The notes beneath the pieces were generated by a model. It saw only the letters and a list, made by a program, of their open reading frames with translations. It was not told where the DNA came from and ran no database searches. Positions 21,246 through 32,594 of a DNA stretch of 64,000 nt are shown here, piece after piece. The stretch is taken from the NCBI GenBank assembly GCA_001600055.1, contig BCIV01000003.1, positions 1,121,162-1,185,161 of the forward strand, given 5' to 3'. A program made the translations under genes and the position numbers. The stretch's first letter is position 1. Each line of letters starts with the position of its first letter. The stretch is from Filobasidium wieringae (Eukaryota > Basidiomycota > Tremellomycetes > Filobasidiales > Filobasidiaceae).

Positions 21246-23618
21246 TCAGAAGACCGTCCCCATCGGACTGCCACTACTCCTGAACAGGTCCAACCCGATC
21301 TCGACGTCCATCGGTTCCGGTGAACAGACTCCCGGGTTCGTGGCCCAGTTGACGAGCGGGGTGAGAGGGGTGGGCGTGAGGACGGGTGGGAGGAGGAAAA
21401 CGGTATCGCAGTCGGTCGACTTGTTCTTGATCGGGTCGTCCGAGGAGATGACGGTCTGCATCCCGGTGAACGGTACTGGTGGTGGCGGCGGCGGTGGTGG
21501 TAATGACGAGACGAGACCGGTACCGCCCACGCCCGGAGGACAAGGTCGGTCCCGAGTGGCAGTGGCGGTGGCGAGGGCAGTATCGAGCGGACCGTCCTTC
21601 TCCCTGATAGTAGTCGCCCTCACGATCCTCTTCCTCGACCTCCCCCTCGAGCTCGGTCTGACCGGTCCCAGTCCGTCCTCATGAACCCAAGCGAGTTCTC
21701 CCTTGGGGGGCGTCTTGCCTCTCCGGAGCGTGAACGAGGGTAAGAACGAGCCCGGTCGTGGTCGAGGCGCTTCGTTTTCCTTTTTCTCGAACTTTTTCTT
21801 GTTCTGGAGGAGGAAGGAACATTTGTTCTTGTTCAGGAGACAGGCGAGACAGGCCGTTCTCTCTTCCCCCCGGGTCCCTTCCGGTACAGCTAGACAGGGC
21901 CATTCCCTTGCCCCCTCCGTGGTCCCTGTCGTCGTCGCTGCTGTCGTCGTGGTCGAGGAAGAGGAAGAACAACCCTCACCCGGACGCTCGATGACACCCC
22001 CCGCAGGACCTTGGGGAGGAACCGAAAAGGCTGCCGATCGACAACAATCACACCGGCTCGAGAACGGGAGGATCGTCGTAGCATCACTCTCGAGCATCTT
22101 TATCGCCACCTTTTCGCGCGCGTTCAGGTGATTCGGTTCAGTTCAGTTCGGTTCCGGTTCGCTCTGGTGTGTTTGATATCAGAAGGAGGACGGGGGATCT
22201 AGCTCACCTTGTGTGTTTTACCCCAGAACTGGACCTTCCCCCGGGTCAATTTCGATCGTAACCGGTCTTTCGTCCCCCTCGACCCCTCGTCCTCCCTTCC
22301 CAGTCCCAGTCCCAGTCCAGGTCCAGGTCCCGGTGAAGGTCCCGTTCGGTCCTCCCCTCCCTTCCCTTCCCCTTCCCCGCTCCCGCCCACGCCCGCACTG
22401 ACACAGGGAACCCGGGAATAAACGTACATCTCGGACAAGTGTTCGTACGGTCTCGATCTCCCCTTCGTCCCTTTCGTTCCCTTCGTTCCTTTCTTCCGAG
22501 GTCGCGGTCGAGGGGAGGGGGAGGGGGGAGGTATGGTACGATCTCAGCGGGAGCGGGAGCGGGAGCGGGAGCGGGAGCGGGAGCGGGAGCGGGAGCGTTT
22601 GGGGGCGGGAGCGTTTGGGGGCGGAAATGATGGAACGACCCATGCCACGGGGAGGGAACGTTTTGCCTGGTCGTTGACGAGGTTTGGGAGGCGGAACGTC
22701 TGACCTGGGTGATAGGGTTGAGGATGTACGATCCCTCCTCTTCCCCCTCCTCCTCTTGCTCTTCCTCTTCTTGCTCCTCTTCTTGTCGCTGGGGTTTCAC
22801 TGGGAACCCGTTCACCCTGTCGGAGAGGGAGGATAGAGATGGAGGATGGTCGTCCAACCCTAATTTCGAGACGTCCAGTTCGCCCATCGCGCCTTGCCCT
22901 TCCCCCTCCCCGGTCCAAGTCCCCTTCTCCTCCCTGTTCGTCTGCCTGTTCTTTTTGTTGCTGTTGTTGTTCTTCCTGCTAGAGGCGTCGAGACGATGCG
23001 GAAGGGACGAGGGAGATGGTGAGGTACAGAGCGGGGGGAAACCTGACATCAGGATCGGACCTGTCTGGACGCTCGGTCTCGTCTACCCCCGCGCGCACGT
23101 ACGTAGCCCCGTTGATCGAATCACGCGAATCAATTTCCCCTGGGAATGTACACGGTTCTCAATGGATCGGAGCGGGGACTTACTAGTTCGGGAGCCAGGG
23201 TGCTGCACGATCGGACGGGTCGACGAGGTCTGGATCCGGATTGTGAGTCTGGGGGGGATGTGGTGGGCGTGGGCGTGGGACAGAGGTCGATCGGTGCGTC
23301 CATAGCCTGTACATCTAGTCCGTTGGTGGCGGGGACGGTCCTTTCGTCCCTAACGCTCCCTCCCGTACACTCTCCCCGTCCCCGTCCTCGACCACGCTCC
23401 CGACCCGACTTGGAGGGACGAAACCCCATATCCCCATAAACCTGAGTGGCCTTGCCCGAACTGTACTCGCACGTCCGACCTGCGGGAGTGAGCCAGGGGT
23501 TCAGAGGTGAGCGTGCGTGGGAGGGGATCATCCACGTTGCAGGTCGGAAGAGGAGCGGACCTGTGGATGTGGGGATGGGCTGGATCGGGCCGGGGTACGA
23601 GGTCGTGTACGGGGTCAT
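21246..23618 (-). CDS. Zinc-cluster-like family protein, member C (ZCL-C)
   Basis: The C-terminal exon (22109-21246) is well supported. It follows a phase-0 intron (22110-22207) and reads VAIKMLES, then 11 residues to CDCC. The cluster is CDCC, 48 residues, C, 15 residues, CLAC, 6, C: the first loop has a serine/threonine insertion, but the last half matches ZCL-D (CLLNKNKCSF-like). The rest is proline-rich and basic (SRGRSRKRIVRA) and ends at 21246. Upstream, the exon ending at 22208 gives KLTRGKVQFWGKTHK. Further upstream reading frames over 22240-23049 and 23130-23618 (acidic EEEQEEEEQEEEGEEE, eight Ala-Pro units, a possible start MTPYTTSYPG at 23618) look like N-terminal exons of the same gene, but their joints are unresolved. 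Length is perhaps 700 residues. The helical C-terminal segment of A, B, D and E is not evident. Confidence 0.55.
22549..22596 (+). repeat. GGGAGC hexanucleotide repeat, 8 units
   Basis: Eight perfect copies of GGGAGC, followed by two copies of a 14-base unit of type GTTTGGGGGCGGGA. On the reverse strand it codes for alternating Pro-Ala in ZCL-C. The guanine runs on the + strand could form a quadruplex, and unit number is likely to vary between strains. Confidence 0.9.
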
Positions 23619-24155
23619 CGTTGTGGTTGTGGTGGTGGTTGTTGTGGAGAGATGCCACTCTGAGCGTATGAGCGTGAGCGGGAGCGTGAGCGTATAAGTA
23701 ACGTCGACGGTCACTGGGCAGACGACGCTCGTTTATTCCCGACTCAGCGACTCAGCGACTCTCCAATTCTCCGTCATCGAACCATCCTTCTCTTCCCTCG
23801 CCTAGACTCGACTCGACTCGCCTCGCCTTATCGCCCCGTCCCCCTCCACCTGCCGCCTGTCTTCCTTCCATCGTTGAACGTGGGAAATGGAAAGAAGATC
23901 GTCCTTCCATCACCGATTACAAACACAGCACAGCAGAAACACAGACGCAGGACATCAGCCATGTCAGCCATGATCAGCCAAATAACAAATTCACCAACCT
24001 TCTTTGGGGGAATCCAGATCCATCAGACGCCATCAGACGAGAGTCATCAGAAGCCACAACGAGAGAAGAGGCGGGGGGTGACAGGCCGTTCCTGATCTAC
24101 GTGGAAGATCTTCGAGAAGGAAAGAACGTCGATGCCATTTTTGATGGTTTTCGAT

Positions 24156-24194
24156 GGGGATGGGGTTGGGGTGATGGGTGATGGGGTGATGGGG
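24156..24194 (+). repeat. Guanine-run block, potential G-quadruplex
   Basis: Six runs of 3-4 G separated by 2-5 bases (GGGG at 24156, 24162, 24168, GGG at 24176, GGGG at 24183 and 24191). This satisfies the usual four-run quadruplex pattern. Confidence 0.65.
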
Positions 24195-25396
24195 ATGTTC
24201 ATGTCTCACTGCACGTAGATCATTCAGATTTGATCAGATTTGATCAGATCTCTTGCAATCTCATCAAATCGAAATATCCTTTCGTCCTCCTGCCATACTG
24301 TTACATTGCAAAAACCGTCTCACCCAACATGATCAACCGTCTCACCTGCTCCCCAACCTCCCAACCTCCTAATCCCCATAATCCCCTAAACATCCACATC
24401 AAACACGAGACGTCCGCGCGCGGGACCAAAACCCGAACCGCGCCTTCCTTTGACTTTCGACTTTCGACCTTTCGACCTTTCGACCTCCGGCATCCGGTGA
24501 AAGGGTGAAACGCGGGAAAAACGTCCGGACTTGTAAAGTAGGTGGGGGGCCGAGCGGTTCCCGATTCGAGTCACTCTTGACTTGATCGTTCGGTTATCCC
24601 TTGAGAGGGCGCACAAGACGGAGTTGTGGGGTTGGGGTGATGGACGGGGGGAATCGCCGTGCACTTCGAAAGAACAGTGATATCCAGTCGGCCAGTCATC
24701 GGTCACCGGTCATCCAGTCGTCGATCGTCCGGAACGCAGGTCGCAGGTAGCAAGCGGGTGTCCGGAATGATCGGGACGAGCGGGGAGGTATGAGACGGTC
24801 GGGATTGGGTACCCAGATTCAACGATATGAGCGCTAGTGATCCTAGATCTCCTAGCGAGCTATAGAGAGTGAGTTACGGGAGTCGGAGTGTCAGCATGTC
24901 AAATCGTTGATCATCTCGGCCCCATCTTCACCCCTTTTTCAAACGACAACCCCGAGCCCCGACGTACCGCGTACCGGGCAGGACAGATCGACGCGCGCTG
25001 AAACGGGGATCATCCGGCTCATCATGGATCGTGGATCTCGGATCTCGCGCTCGCGCTCGGGCTTTTATTGGGAGGATTTCGATCGGTTGATGGATGCTGG
25101 ATGGAGGATCGGCAGTGACGGTTCGAGATCTTTGAGACTTGTGAGGGGGTCGAGGGGGGTGGATGACATGCACAATGTGCGAGGCACACTCGGGGAAAGG
25201 GGCGTGGGACTCGTCCAACGGGGAATGCACAAGCGGGAACGGGACTGAGACTTGGGACTGGAACGGGCGGCTGTGGCTGTGTGGCGTATAGAACGGTCTG
25301 ATCATCAGATCTTCAGCTCTGAACTGATCGACGGGAGACGGGAGACGGGAGGGATCGGAGTTCAGTTTGAAGATTTGAAGCGAATATAGATATGAA

Positions 25397-25405
25397 TATA
25401 TAAAG
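25397..25405 (+). promoter_or_regulatory. TATA-like box of ZCL-D
   Basis: TATATAAAG about 165 bases before the ZCL-D start codon. A probable 5' UTR intron follows (donor GTGAGT at 25483, acceptor CAG at 25554 or 25559), just ahead of the ATG. Confidence 0.5.
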
Positions 25406-25562
25406 AGCTGCGTGGCCGTGGGCTTGCGACTGGCGCGACCTGTTCGTTCTCGCAGCTTTCATCGACTCGATCAATCGCCACTGTGAGTAACTACCAACCC
25501 ATCCACTCTTCCGCCCTTCCACCGACTCATCCCCCCCCGCCCACACTATCACAGCACAGACA

Positions 25563-28500
25563 ATGTCCAACAGCTACCCCCACTGGCCGGCATTGAAGAC
25601 TTATGCACTCTCCGTACCGGAGGATCACGTAGTCCAGGCTCGTGAGACTTCCACGACGACGGATCAGCGGGGGAACGTAGCGAGGGTGATCTCGTCCGAC
25701 ATAGCTATGGCGGAGGCGCAAGGACAACCACGACACCCTATTCACGGGTCTACGGCCACTCCTCTTCTTCCCGCACCCAACGCGAAGGCGAGGACCGATC
25801 CACACCCCGAACCTCACCCAGAGCTCAAAACGGGCCCGTTCCCGACCCTCAAAAAGAGCGGGGATGAGAATTCAATGCGTAAGATCGAAGAGGGGTTCGG
25901 TCCGGGGTCTTCTGCGGGTTTTAACGGGTCCAATGGGAAAAGGGCTGGCGAGAGTGGAGGACGGGTTGGGTTTGATCAGCCAGCGCAGAGGCAAGGGCAA
26001 GGAGAGAAGGAGGAGGACCGATGTAAACCAACCCCCCACCGAAGGAGGAGCATCACCCACCCCCCGCCCCCGGCCCACTCGGCCCCTATCCGCACCCCAA
26101 CCCCAGCCATCTCTACAACCCTAATGGACAGGGGGAAGATTATGCCCGTTGGTCCCCGTGCTATGCGGAAGGACCCGGTGCTCCAGGCGCTGCACGGTTC
26201 TTTAGCTGGGTTGCCGATGTATGAGGCAGAGGGTGGTACGGGAACGGACACGGGCAAGGGGGAGGGGGAGGGGGAGGTACATCTTGCTTACAGGTACGCG
26301 CAGGGTGGGGGGTATGGAGCTCTGATCGATCAGGGACGGAAACGCGCTGCGAGGCAAAGGGGGGACGAAAGCGGAGCTCCCCCTGCCAACAGTTCTGGAT
26401 CTGGGCGTGGGGATATCTCTACCACTCAACCTGAGTCGAGCACGCCTGGGAGTCCTGGTCGAGCTTGTTCCCTCGATTCATCTCGGCTCTCGATGCATCC
26501 GGACGGGGGGAAGAAGGAGGATGAGCACACCCTCCGGATGAGTAGGGGGAACGTCGCTCCTTCCCGCTCGGATGACCCTTCCCGCTTGACCCTGCCTTAC
26601 GGCACTCCACTCGGGCCTGTGGGAGGTAGCTGGACAGGACCTCCCCGATCGAGCCGGTCGAACGTGCCGGGGATGTCGAGGATATCGAAGGTGCACTCGT
26701 ACCCGTACTCGCATAAAGGACCAAAGGGCGCGAGTCCTAATCTTATTCCGTTAGGTGGCGGGGGACGTGGACGGTACACCGCTCGCTGCGTATTTATGGG
26801 CGACGATAGGGGTAGGGTGAGGGGTATGGAGGAGGAGGCTGGTCGGAGGGACGATGCGATTAGCAAGGAAAAGGACGCTTCGGATCGAAACACACCCGTA
26901 CCCCCGCCCGACCTGGCGCGTGAACCCAACACTCAACCCCCTCGGATCCACTCCAGCTCGATCTCGTCCGACCCCCCCGAGCGTGATTCGCCCGAACTGC
27001 TGGATCCTCGGGTGGAATACGGTCGGATGGGGATCACTAGGGCGACCGTTGGCGAGTTGGGGAGTGGGGGGTTTACTGAGGGTCGGGCGGAGGGACCGGG
27101 ATTTAGGATGGACGCGGGAGAGGGCGGGGAGGGTACGAGGGATGTTGGGTCCGGGATGGGAGTTGAGGTGGAAGAGGTACATGGGGTCGAGGTGGTTGAG
27201 GTGGAAGACGAGATGGAGGTCCAAGTTGAGTCCGCGCGCGGGCACGCCACCGAGCTGGAAATCGAGGTCGCCGTTGTGAGGACGAACGAGGAAGATACCG
27301 ACCCCGACGAAGAATCCATCGAAAGGAAAGACGAGGAATACCTCCCATCCCATCCGACCAGTCCCACCTCAACCTCCACCTTCACCTCCACCTCCGCTTC
27401 TCTCCTCACCACCACCCCTCTAGTAGAACGGTGCTACAAGTCGTCCAACTCGAAACGGCACCATCCCGACTCTGAACACCCGAGCAGTTCACCCATCCGG
27501 TCTCGTCGATCGAAACGAACCCGCCTCACCTCCCGTCCGGTTCAGACGGTTCAGAGCAAGCGCAATGGCTCGTCCGGGAAGGATCAGGGGGAAGGGTTTT
27601 ACTCACCTTATGATAGGAGGTTATCACGACCGGCTAAATCGAGGGCAATCTGGAAGTTGGCTAGGAGTTGTGAGTTTGGGAGGGATAATGAGGGAGGACA
27701 GGGTTGTGGAGATGACGATGAAGCCGATGAGGACGACGATATGGACGGCGTACAGCTTCAGCACAGGGCAGATAATACCAACAGCTCCACGCGCCAACCG
27801 GTCAGTCGATCGATCAGGGAGGCGGAGGAGCGAAAAGCCGCTGAGAACGGGTTGGAAGGGTTCATCGAGTTTGCAAGGGAGAGAAGGTATAGGGATGTCA
27901 GAATGAGGGTGAGTCGATTCCGATCCACCGCGAACGTTCGGGGGGGACGGTTTTGATCCCATTGTCCCTCGACTATAGCGAGTCTACGAGACGTTGGTCA
28001 ACGAAAGTTCCGTCACTCATACCGAAACGGATCGATGCGAATCGTGCGTCGATGCCAGTCGGACCGGGACTTGGCCGTGTATCACGAGCACGACGAACGC
28101 GTCTTGTGCGAGGTGCCAGGCGAGGCATATGAGGTGTTCTTTCGGTAGTATTGCGGGGAATGGGAAGGCCGGTGGATCGAACGAGTCCGTCGAGATGGTT
28201 GAGAGCAGGAGCGAGGAGGAGAGTGAGGTGGAAGAACGGGCCAGTATTACGGTCAGAGTCGGTCGGACGCGGAAAGAATCCTCTTCCAGCGAAAACAAGC
28301 TGGAGGTTCAGGCTGATAGTAAGTACACTGAGGCTTTGCGGTATCGGCTTTTATTGATCGAGCGAACACCACTGCAGAGAGAGAGACGATTCTCGGATCC
28401 AAGCGAACCAACGCGCTTGGCGTGGATGGTATCCCATCTGGTGGTCAAGGATCTTCAATTCAGCAGACAGGACATGAGAATCTTCCAATGCATTTCACTT

Positions 28501-28814
28501 CAAATCAATCGCACACGGACAATACGTCGGAAGGACAAGCTAGTAATGTGATCCCCTCCGTCCCCCTTCCTCGTCACGTCTCTTCCTGCAAGCTGGATCC
28601 CATTAGAAAACTATCGACTGTCATGGATGCGCAAGGGAAGAAGATAAGGGATATCGCGAGCGGTCTAGACTTTGATGGAAGGGATGAATGCGAGATGGAG
28701 GAGTACGGCCGTACGGTCCGAGAAAGTAAAGCCCGGATCGATGAGGCGGTTTTGATGATCGGGACTCTGCATGCCGCCCTGGCCAGTATTACCGAGCTCA
28801 TCTCTTCTGAGTAG
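25563..28814 (+). CDS. Zinc-cluster-like family protein, member D (ZCL-D)
   Basis: Three exons, 25563-27908, 27979-28318 and 28378-28814, join in frame to 1040 residues, the longest clear member. The 782-residue N-terminal exon is disordered: glycine, proline, serine and charged residues, with a basic patch RSRRSKRTRL and acidic runs (DDDEADEDDDMD). It ends in helical FIEFARERRYRDVRMR. The phase-0 intron is followed by 19 residues and then CESC-x10-C-x8-CARC-x6-C, as in the other members. After an acidic linker, exon 3 gives a helical C-terminus (EYGRTVRESKARIDEAVLMI, ALASITELISSE) that parallels the A, B and E C-termini. It has no basic Zn2Cys6 loop. It is divergent from ZCL-C. Function unknown. 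Confidence 0.75.
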
Positions 28815-29302
28815 AAAGACTTGTAGCGTTATGGTCAACGTTCAGCTTTATGATATCCGGCGTTTCAAGTTGTCCAAGCGAAGGCCGTATCAAATGCAAA
28901 GGACGCGCCGAACGCGTGATTCAGTCTGAAACAAGCCGTTTTCATCCTTCCATCAACCACGCGAACCAGTGATAGAACGTTCCGCCACTCGCGATTCTCC
29001 TCGATCTCCAGCTGTACCGGTTCTAGAATCGTCTCTGATCGATAAACAAAGCGACATATACTGCGAAATGCCTTTGACGGTATCGTCAAACTTATATAAG
29101 CTTCGAGAGGAGTAGTGAAATGAGATCAGTTTCGTTTTCGTCTCCAGGATTCGCAACTCTCAATTCCCGAGCTATAGTGAGTCATCCGGTATCATCGTTC
29201 AAAGTAAGGCACTAACGGAGACGTCCTTCAAAAAGGCTATCTATCTTATACCCGCCCACCCCGTTCGCCTCCTTTGAACTACCATACCTGAACACAATGT
29301 CA
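28815..29302. other. Intergenic region after ZCL-D
   Basis: About 490 bases. Contains GGACGCGCCGAACGCGTGA near 28898, with an ACGCGT MluI-type core. The open frames on the reverse strand at 28865-29156 overlap in two frames and show no coding signature. No gene seen. Confidence 0.4.
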
Positions 29303-29356
29303 GTACTTACCTTCGATCGCAGAACCGTTCTCCCAACTGAAACGACCTCGAGATAG

Positions 29357-29605
29357 ATGCCTCGTCACGGTCGTCCCGAAAACCTCGCAAATGAAGTCGC
29401 TGGGGTCGCGCTTAGTAAACTCCGGAGTGGAAGACGGTATCAGCCGTACCACAGATACAAAGCGGGCACTGAAAAGCCAACAAAGGTGGAAGCGCCGATC
29501 AAACCTGTCTGTGACATCATCAGGAAAAAGGCTAAAAAATTGACTGTATCAAAAAGGAGGAAGTTGAGAAAGGACATCGAAGCGGTCTCCGCAAAGCTCG
29601 CCTAG
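29357..29605 (+). CDS. Small basic protein, unrecognised
   Basis: Eighty-two residues beginning MPRHGRPENLANEVAGVALS, rich in lysine and arginine, with KKLTVSKRRKLRKDIEAV at the end. This composition suggests a nucleolar or ribosome-associated protein, but I recognise no family. An ATG at 29299 is in the same frame and reads 19 codons to a TAG that directly abuts the ATG at 29357. Either this is an upstream reading frame, or a 54-bp intron (29305 GTACTT to TAG 29356-57 region) removes the stop and the protein starts two residues earlier. Convergent with TPS1, whose stop is 135 bases away. Confidence 0.5.
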   Translation: MPRHGRPENLANEVAGVALSKLRSGRRYQPYHRYKAGTEKPTKVEAPIKPVCDIIRKKAKKLTVSKRRKLRKDIEAVSAKLA

Positions 29606-29739
29606 GAGTCATGTATCATATCATTGTTATAACCATTCATTCAAGACTATTCGGTACACCGTATCCCCCTCGTTCTCTATATATTGCGATCGATCGTTAT
29701 CGTCCCCTAGCTAGTCACAGAATCCGATATCCCCGTCGC

Positions 29740-32109
29740 TCAAGCCTGGGCAGAGAAAGAAGATTGCCTCCTCGATCGGGACATGATACTGTCGGCAACG
29801 CTCTTTCGTCGAAGACGTCCACCAGGTACGGGAGCAGCGGGAGGAGCTCCCTGAATTCGCTTGACTGGGTGATAACAAAAGTGGTCAGGGTGGGTCTGGT
29901 CTTTATCCATTCGGTCAAGTGGAAAAGACTCACGTTCGGAGACGAAATCGGTACCCCACTTCTCACTGGTGTGGGTGGAGACGTACTGTGCGAGACAAGC
30001 GTCCAGGATCAGCCTCCATCCATTGGTCTACCTTGCTAAACCCGCCGACGACTCACCTTCCAAAGCTTCTCGTGGTTGCTCTTCCTGGTCTCGGCGTCCA
30101 TGGTCAACGCGGTGTAAATGGCATCAGCGGTAGATTGAACGTCCCCTACGAATCATTCCGGTAGATCAGCCATCGCCCTTGAACCCGTTCGGCTTTCCGA
30201 TCACGCCCACTCACAAGGGTTGATGATCAAACTTCCGTTCAACGATTGAGCGGCTCCAGCAAACTCGGAGAGGATCATGGTTCCATGCCTCTTGACCTGA
30301 CTCGAGATGTACTCGTAGGCGACCAGGTTCATCCCGTCCCTCGTGGAAGTGACGAAACAAGCGTCAGAGAGCGCGTACATGGCGGTGAGTTCGTCCGGGG
30401 AGACCGAGGTGTGCATAAAGTGGATGGGCATAAACTCGACCGTCCCGAACTGACCGTTGATCTTTCCGACCAACTGTTCCGTCAGGCTTCTCAAGTTCTG
30501 GTACTCCTCGACGTCCTGTCGAGAAGGAATGGCAAGCTGGAGGAGGACGACCTTTCCGATCCACTCGGGGTGTTGGTTCAAGAAACACTCGATGGCGTGA
30601 AGTTTCTGAGGGACTCCCTTGATGTAATCCAATCGATCGACTCCGATGATGACCTTGACGCCCTCGAAACGTTTCTCCAGCTGAGCCAATCGTTTGGAAA
30701 CGACGGGCTTTTCCAGTCCGTCGACAAACTGCATGGGCTCGATTCCGATAGGGAAAGTTCCAACGTGAGTGTATCGTCCTTCGAACCAGAGACCGTTGGG
30801 CATGGTCTGCAATCCAAGGATCCTCGTACAAGAGGACAAGAAGTGTCGAGCGTAATCGTAAGTGTGGAATCTGCGGGCATTAGGGTCAGTCAACCATCCT
30901 AGAAATCCTCGTCTCCACACTCACCCGATCAGATCACACTGCAACACTCCCAAAAGGATCTCCCTTCGGACGGGCAAGATCCTATAAATCTCACTACTGG
31001 GGAAAGGAGTATGCAAAAAGAACCCAATCTTGACTCCTCCCTTTCCATTCGCCGCCGCGGCCTTTTCGACCGAAGCATCCTTCAGAGCGTTCTCATCGAA
31101 AGCGTCGGTTCCTTCTTCAGAATCGACATCCGCTACGCCCTCGTCAAGGGACTTGGAAGTCGATTCGGTAAGGGTGGGGAGAGCGGATGTCTCGTTGGTA
31201 GGGGAGAGGGTCATTCCGTGATCCGTCTTGGCGGGTTTGAGACCCATGGAAGCGGAGATATCGCTGGGGACACCGACGGCCACTCGGGAGAGTTCTTTAC
31301 GAGTCGTCTCGCCCTGGGCAGAGGAGCCGGACATCATGGTACGAAGCAACATGGGAAGAAGCATGACTGGGGGAATGGACGAGGGGGTAAGCGGGAAGAG
31401 ATGGCTTATAGCGATTCGTGGTACTCACGATGATAATCCTGAACCCAGACCATATCCCCAGGTCCGACGAACCCATTGACGACCTCTGCGAACCTCATGT
31501 TAGCCTCCCTGTAAGCCAACCAATCCTCCTCGGCAAAGTTCATATCCCCTCGGTGGTAATGGAACAAGGGCCACAAGATGGAGTTGGAGAACCCGTTGTA
31601 ATGACGATCTGCGAGCTCGTCAGAGAGGTAGACGGGGTAACAGTTGAATTCGGAGAGGAGGTGCGAGTTGACTTGGTCCCTGTCTTTTACGGGGATCTGA
31701 GAGTGGGGACGGTGCATTGTTAGTTATAGAGGTCGTGTGGATGATGCAATGATAAGGAAGACTTACATCTTGACCAGGCCAACCGATCCAGGTGAATTGC
31801 ATGGTCTTCTTACATCCCGAAAGAGCGGAGACGAGACCTCCGGAAGACATCTATCGAGTGTGTCCCAATATGGTGACCGAATGGAAGCGGTGCGAGAGAA
31901 ACAGCGAAACGAACAAAGACGAGATGATACCGTTTCCATGATCAGTTATTCGCATTGTAACGAAACAAAACCGAAAACTGGCAGCATACCTTGTAAGTGT
32001 ACTCGCCAGTCTTGGGGTCCTTCTTGATGGTAACAGGCAACCTGTTACTGACGACGATCAACCGCTGTTCCCTCTCAGGAGCGGTGGAAGATGAGCGTGA
32101 TTGAGACAT
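29740..32109 (-). CDS. TPS1: Trehalose-6-phosphate synthase
   Basis: Tps1 makes trehalose-6-phosphate from UDP-glucose and glucose-6-phosphate in the cytosol. Exon 1 starts at 32109 (MSQSRSSSTAPERE) and gives IVVSNRLPVTI. Next come GGLVSALSG, WIGWPGQD, NSILWPLFHYH, WVQDYHLMLLPMLLR (spliced within the HL pair), FFLHTPFPSSEIYRILP, GVDRLDYIKG, LQLAIPSRQDV, TSTRDGMNLVAYEY and GTMILSEFAGAAQSL. These cover both Rossmann domains of the GT20 family. An acidic, serine-rich insertion of about 95 residues (31300-31040) separates MLLRTM from KIGFFLHTPF. The last exon adds GRLRRKSVADSIMSRSRRQS and ends at 29740. The two RRxS motifs look like PKA sites. About 650-680 residues and seven exons. Confidence 0.95.
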
Positions 32110-32594
32110 CGTTCAGTGAGAGATGTGCTGAGCAGATGTGCTGATTGTGAGTGAGGAATGTACGTCGAACGGTCTTTTTCGGGGAAAAGATGTCGAGTGA
32201 GAGTAGTCAAAGGAGGTAGAGTGAACGGTCTGTTTTCGGTGTATTAAATTCGACCGAGAGTGTGTGTGAGTGCGTGGTAGGATGAGACCAGCAACAGGAG
32301 AGTAGTGGTAGTGATGACAGCAGCAGCAGGTAGGTAGAGTAGGCAGAGCAGAGCAGCACGAGCTCTGCAGTAGTACCAACGCTCAGACATTCTCAACGTT
32401 TGTTCGTGTAAGCAGCGCAGGAATCCATCCGAACCGTGTTTACGTAAGCCACAACCAACAACCAAACAAGCGCGCCTCGTATGAATGTAAGCAAGCCACT
32501 GACGTATACCACACGTTGTTGCACCTCGCAAAGTCTATCGCTACCATATACAACCGTTCCTCGAGCACATCCAGTCCGTTCCCCATTCCATTCC
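32110..32594. promoter_or_regulatory. TPS1 upstream region
   Basis: The 485 bases between the TPS1 start and the VAC14 stop, both on the reverse strand. Rich in CAG/TAG-type trinucleotides (32310-32375). I found no clear STRE or heat-shock element by eye. Confidence 0.35.

Larger units (their letters stand above)
23715..25562. promoter_or_regulatory. Repeat-rich divergent intergenic region between ZCL-C and ZCL-D
   Basis: About 1.8 kb with no convincing gene. It holds several short tandem repeats: GACTC/CGACT units near 23740-23825, a 10-base GATTTGATCA unit at 24222-24251, a TTTCGAC(C) unit at 24448-24487 and GGGAGAC at 25330-25350. It also has a guanine-run block at 24156-24194, an E2F/MBF-like site TGAAACGCGGGAAAA at 24506-24520, and CGACGCGCGCTGAAACG at 24989-25005, which resembles part of the ZCL-A/B element. 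A TATATAAAG lies at 25397-25405. Confidence 0.55.

Noticed and set aside
22240..23714. Many overlapping open frames on both strands
   Set aside because: They follow from low-complexity, G/C-skewed repeats; only the reverse-strand set linked to the ZCL-C cysteine exon is kept as a gene.
24538..24580. tRNA-like boxes (GGGCCGAGCGGTT and GATTCGAGTCAC close together)
   Set aside because: The two boxes are too close for a tRNA, and no acceptor or anticodon stem can be formed around them.
28865..29156. Reverse-strand gene after ZCL-D
   Set aside because: Two overlapping short frames of equal quality with no splice signals or family motifs.
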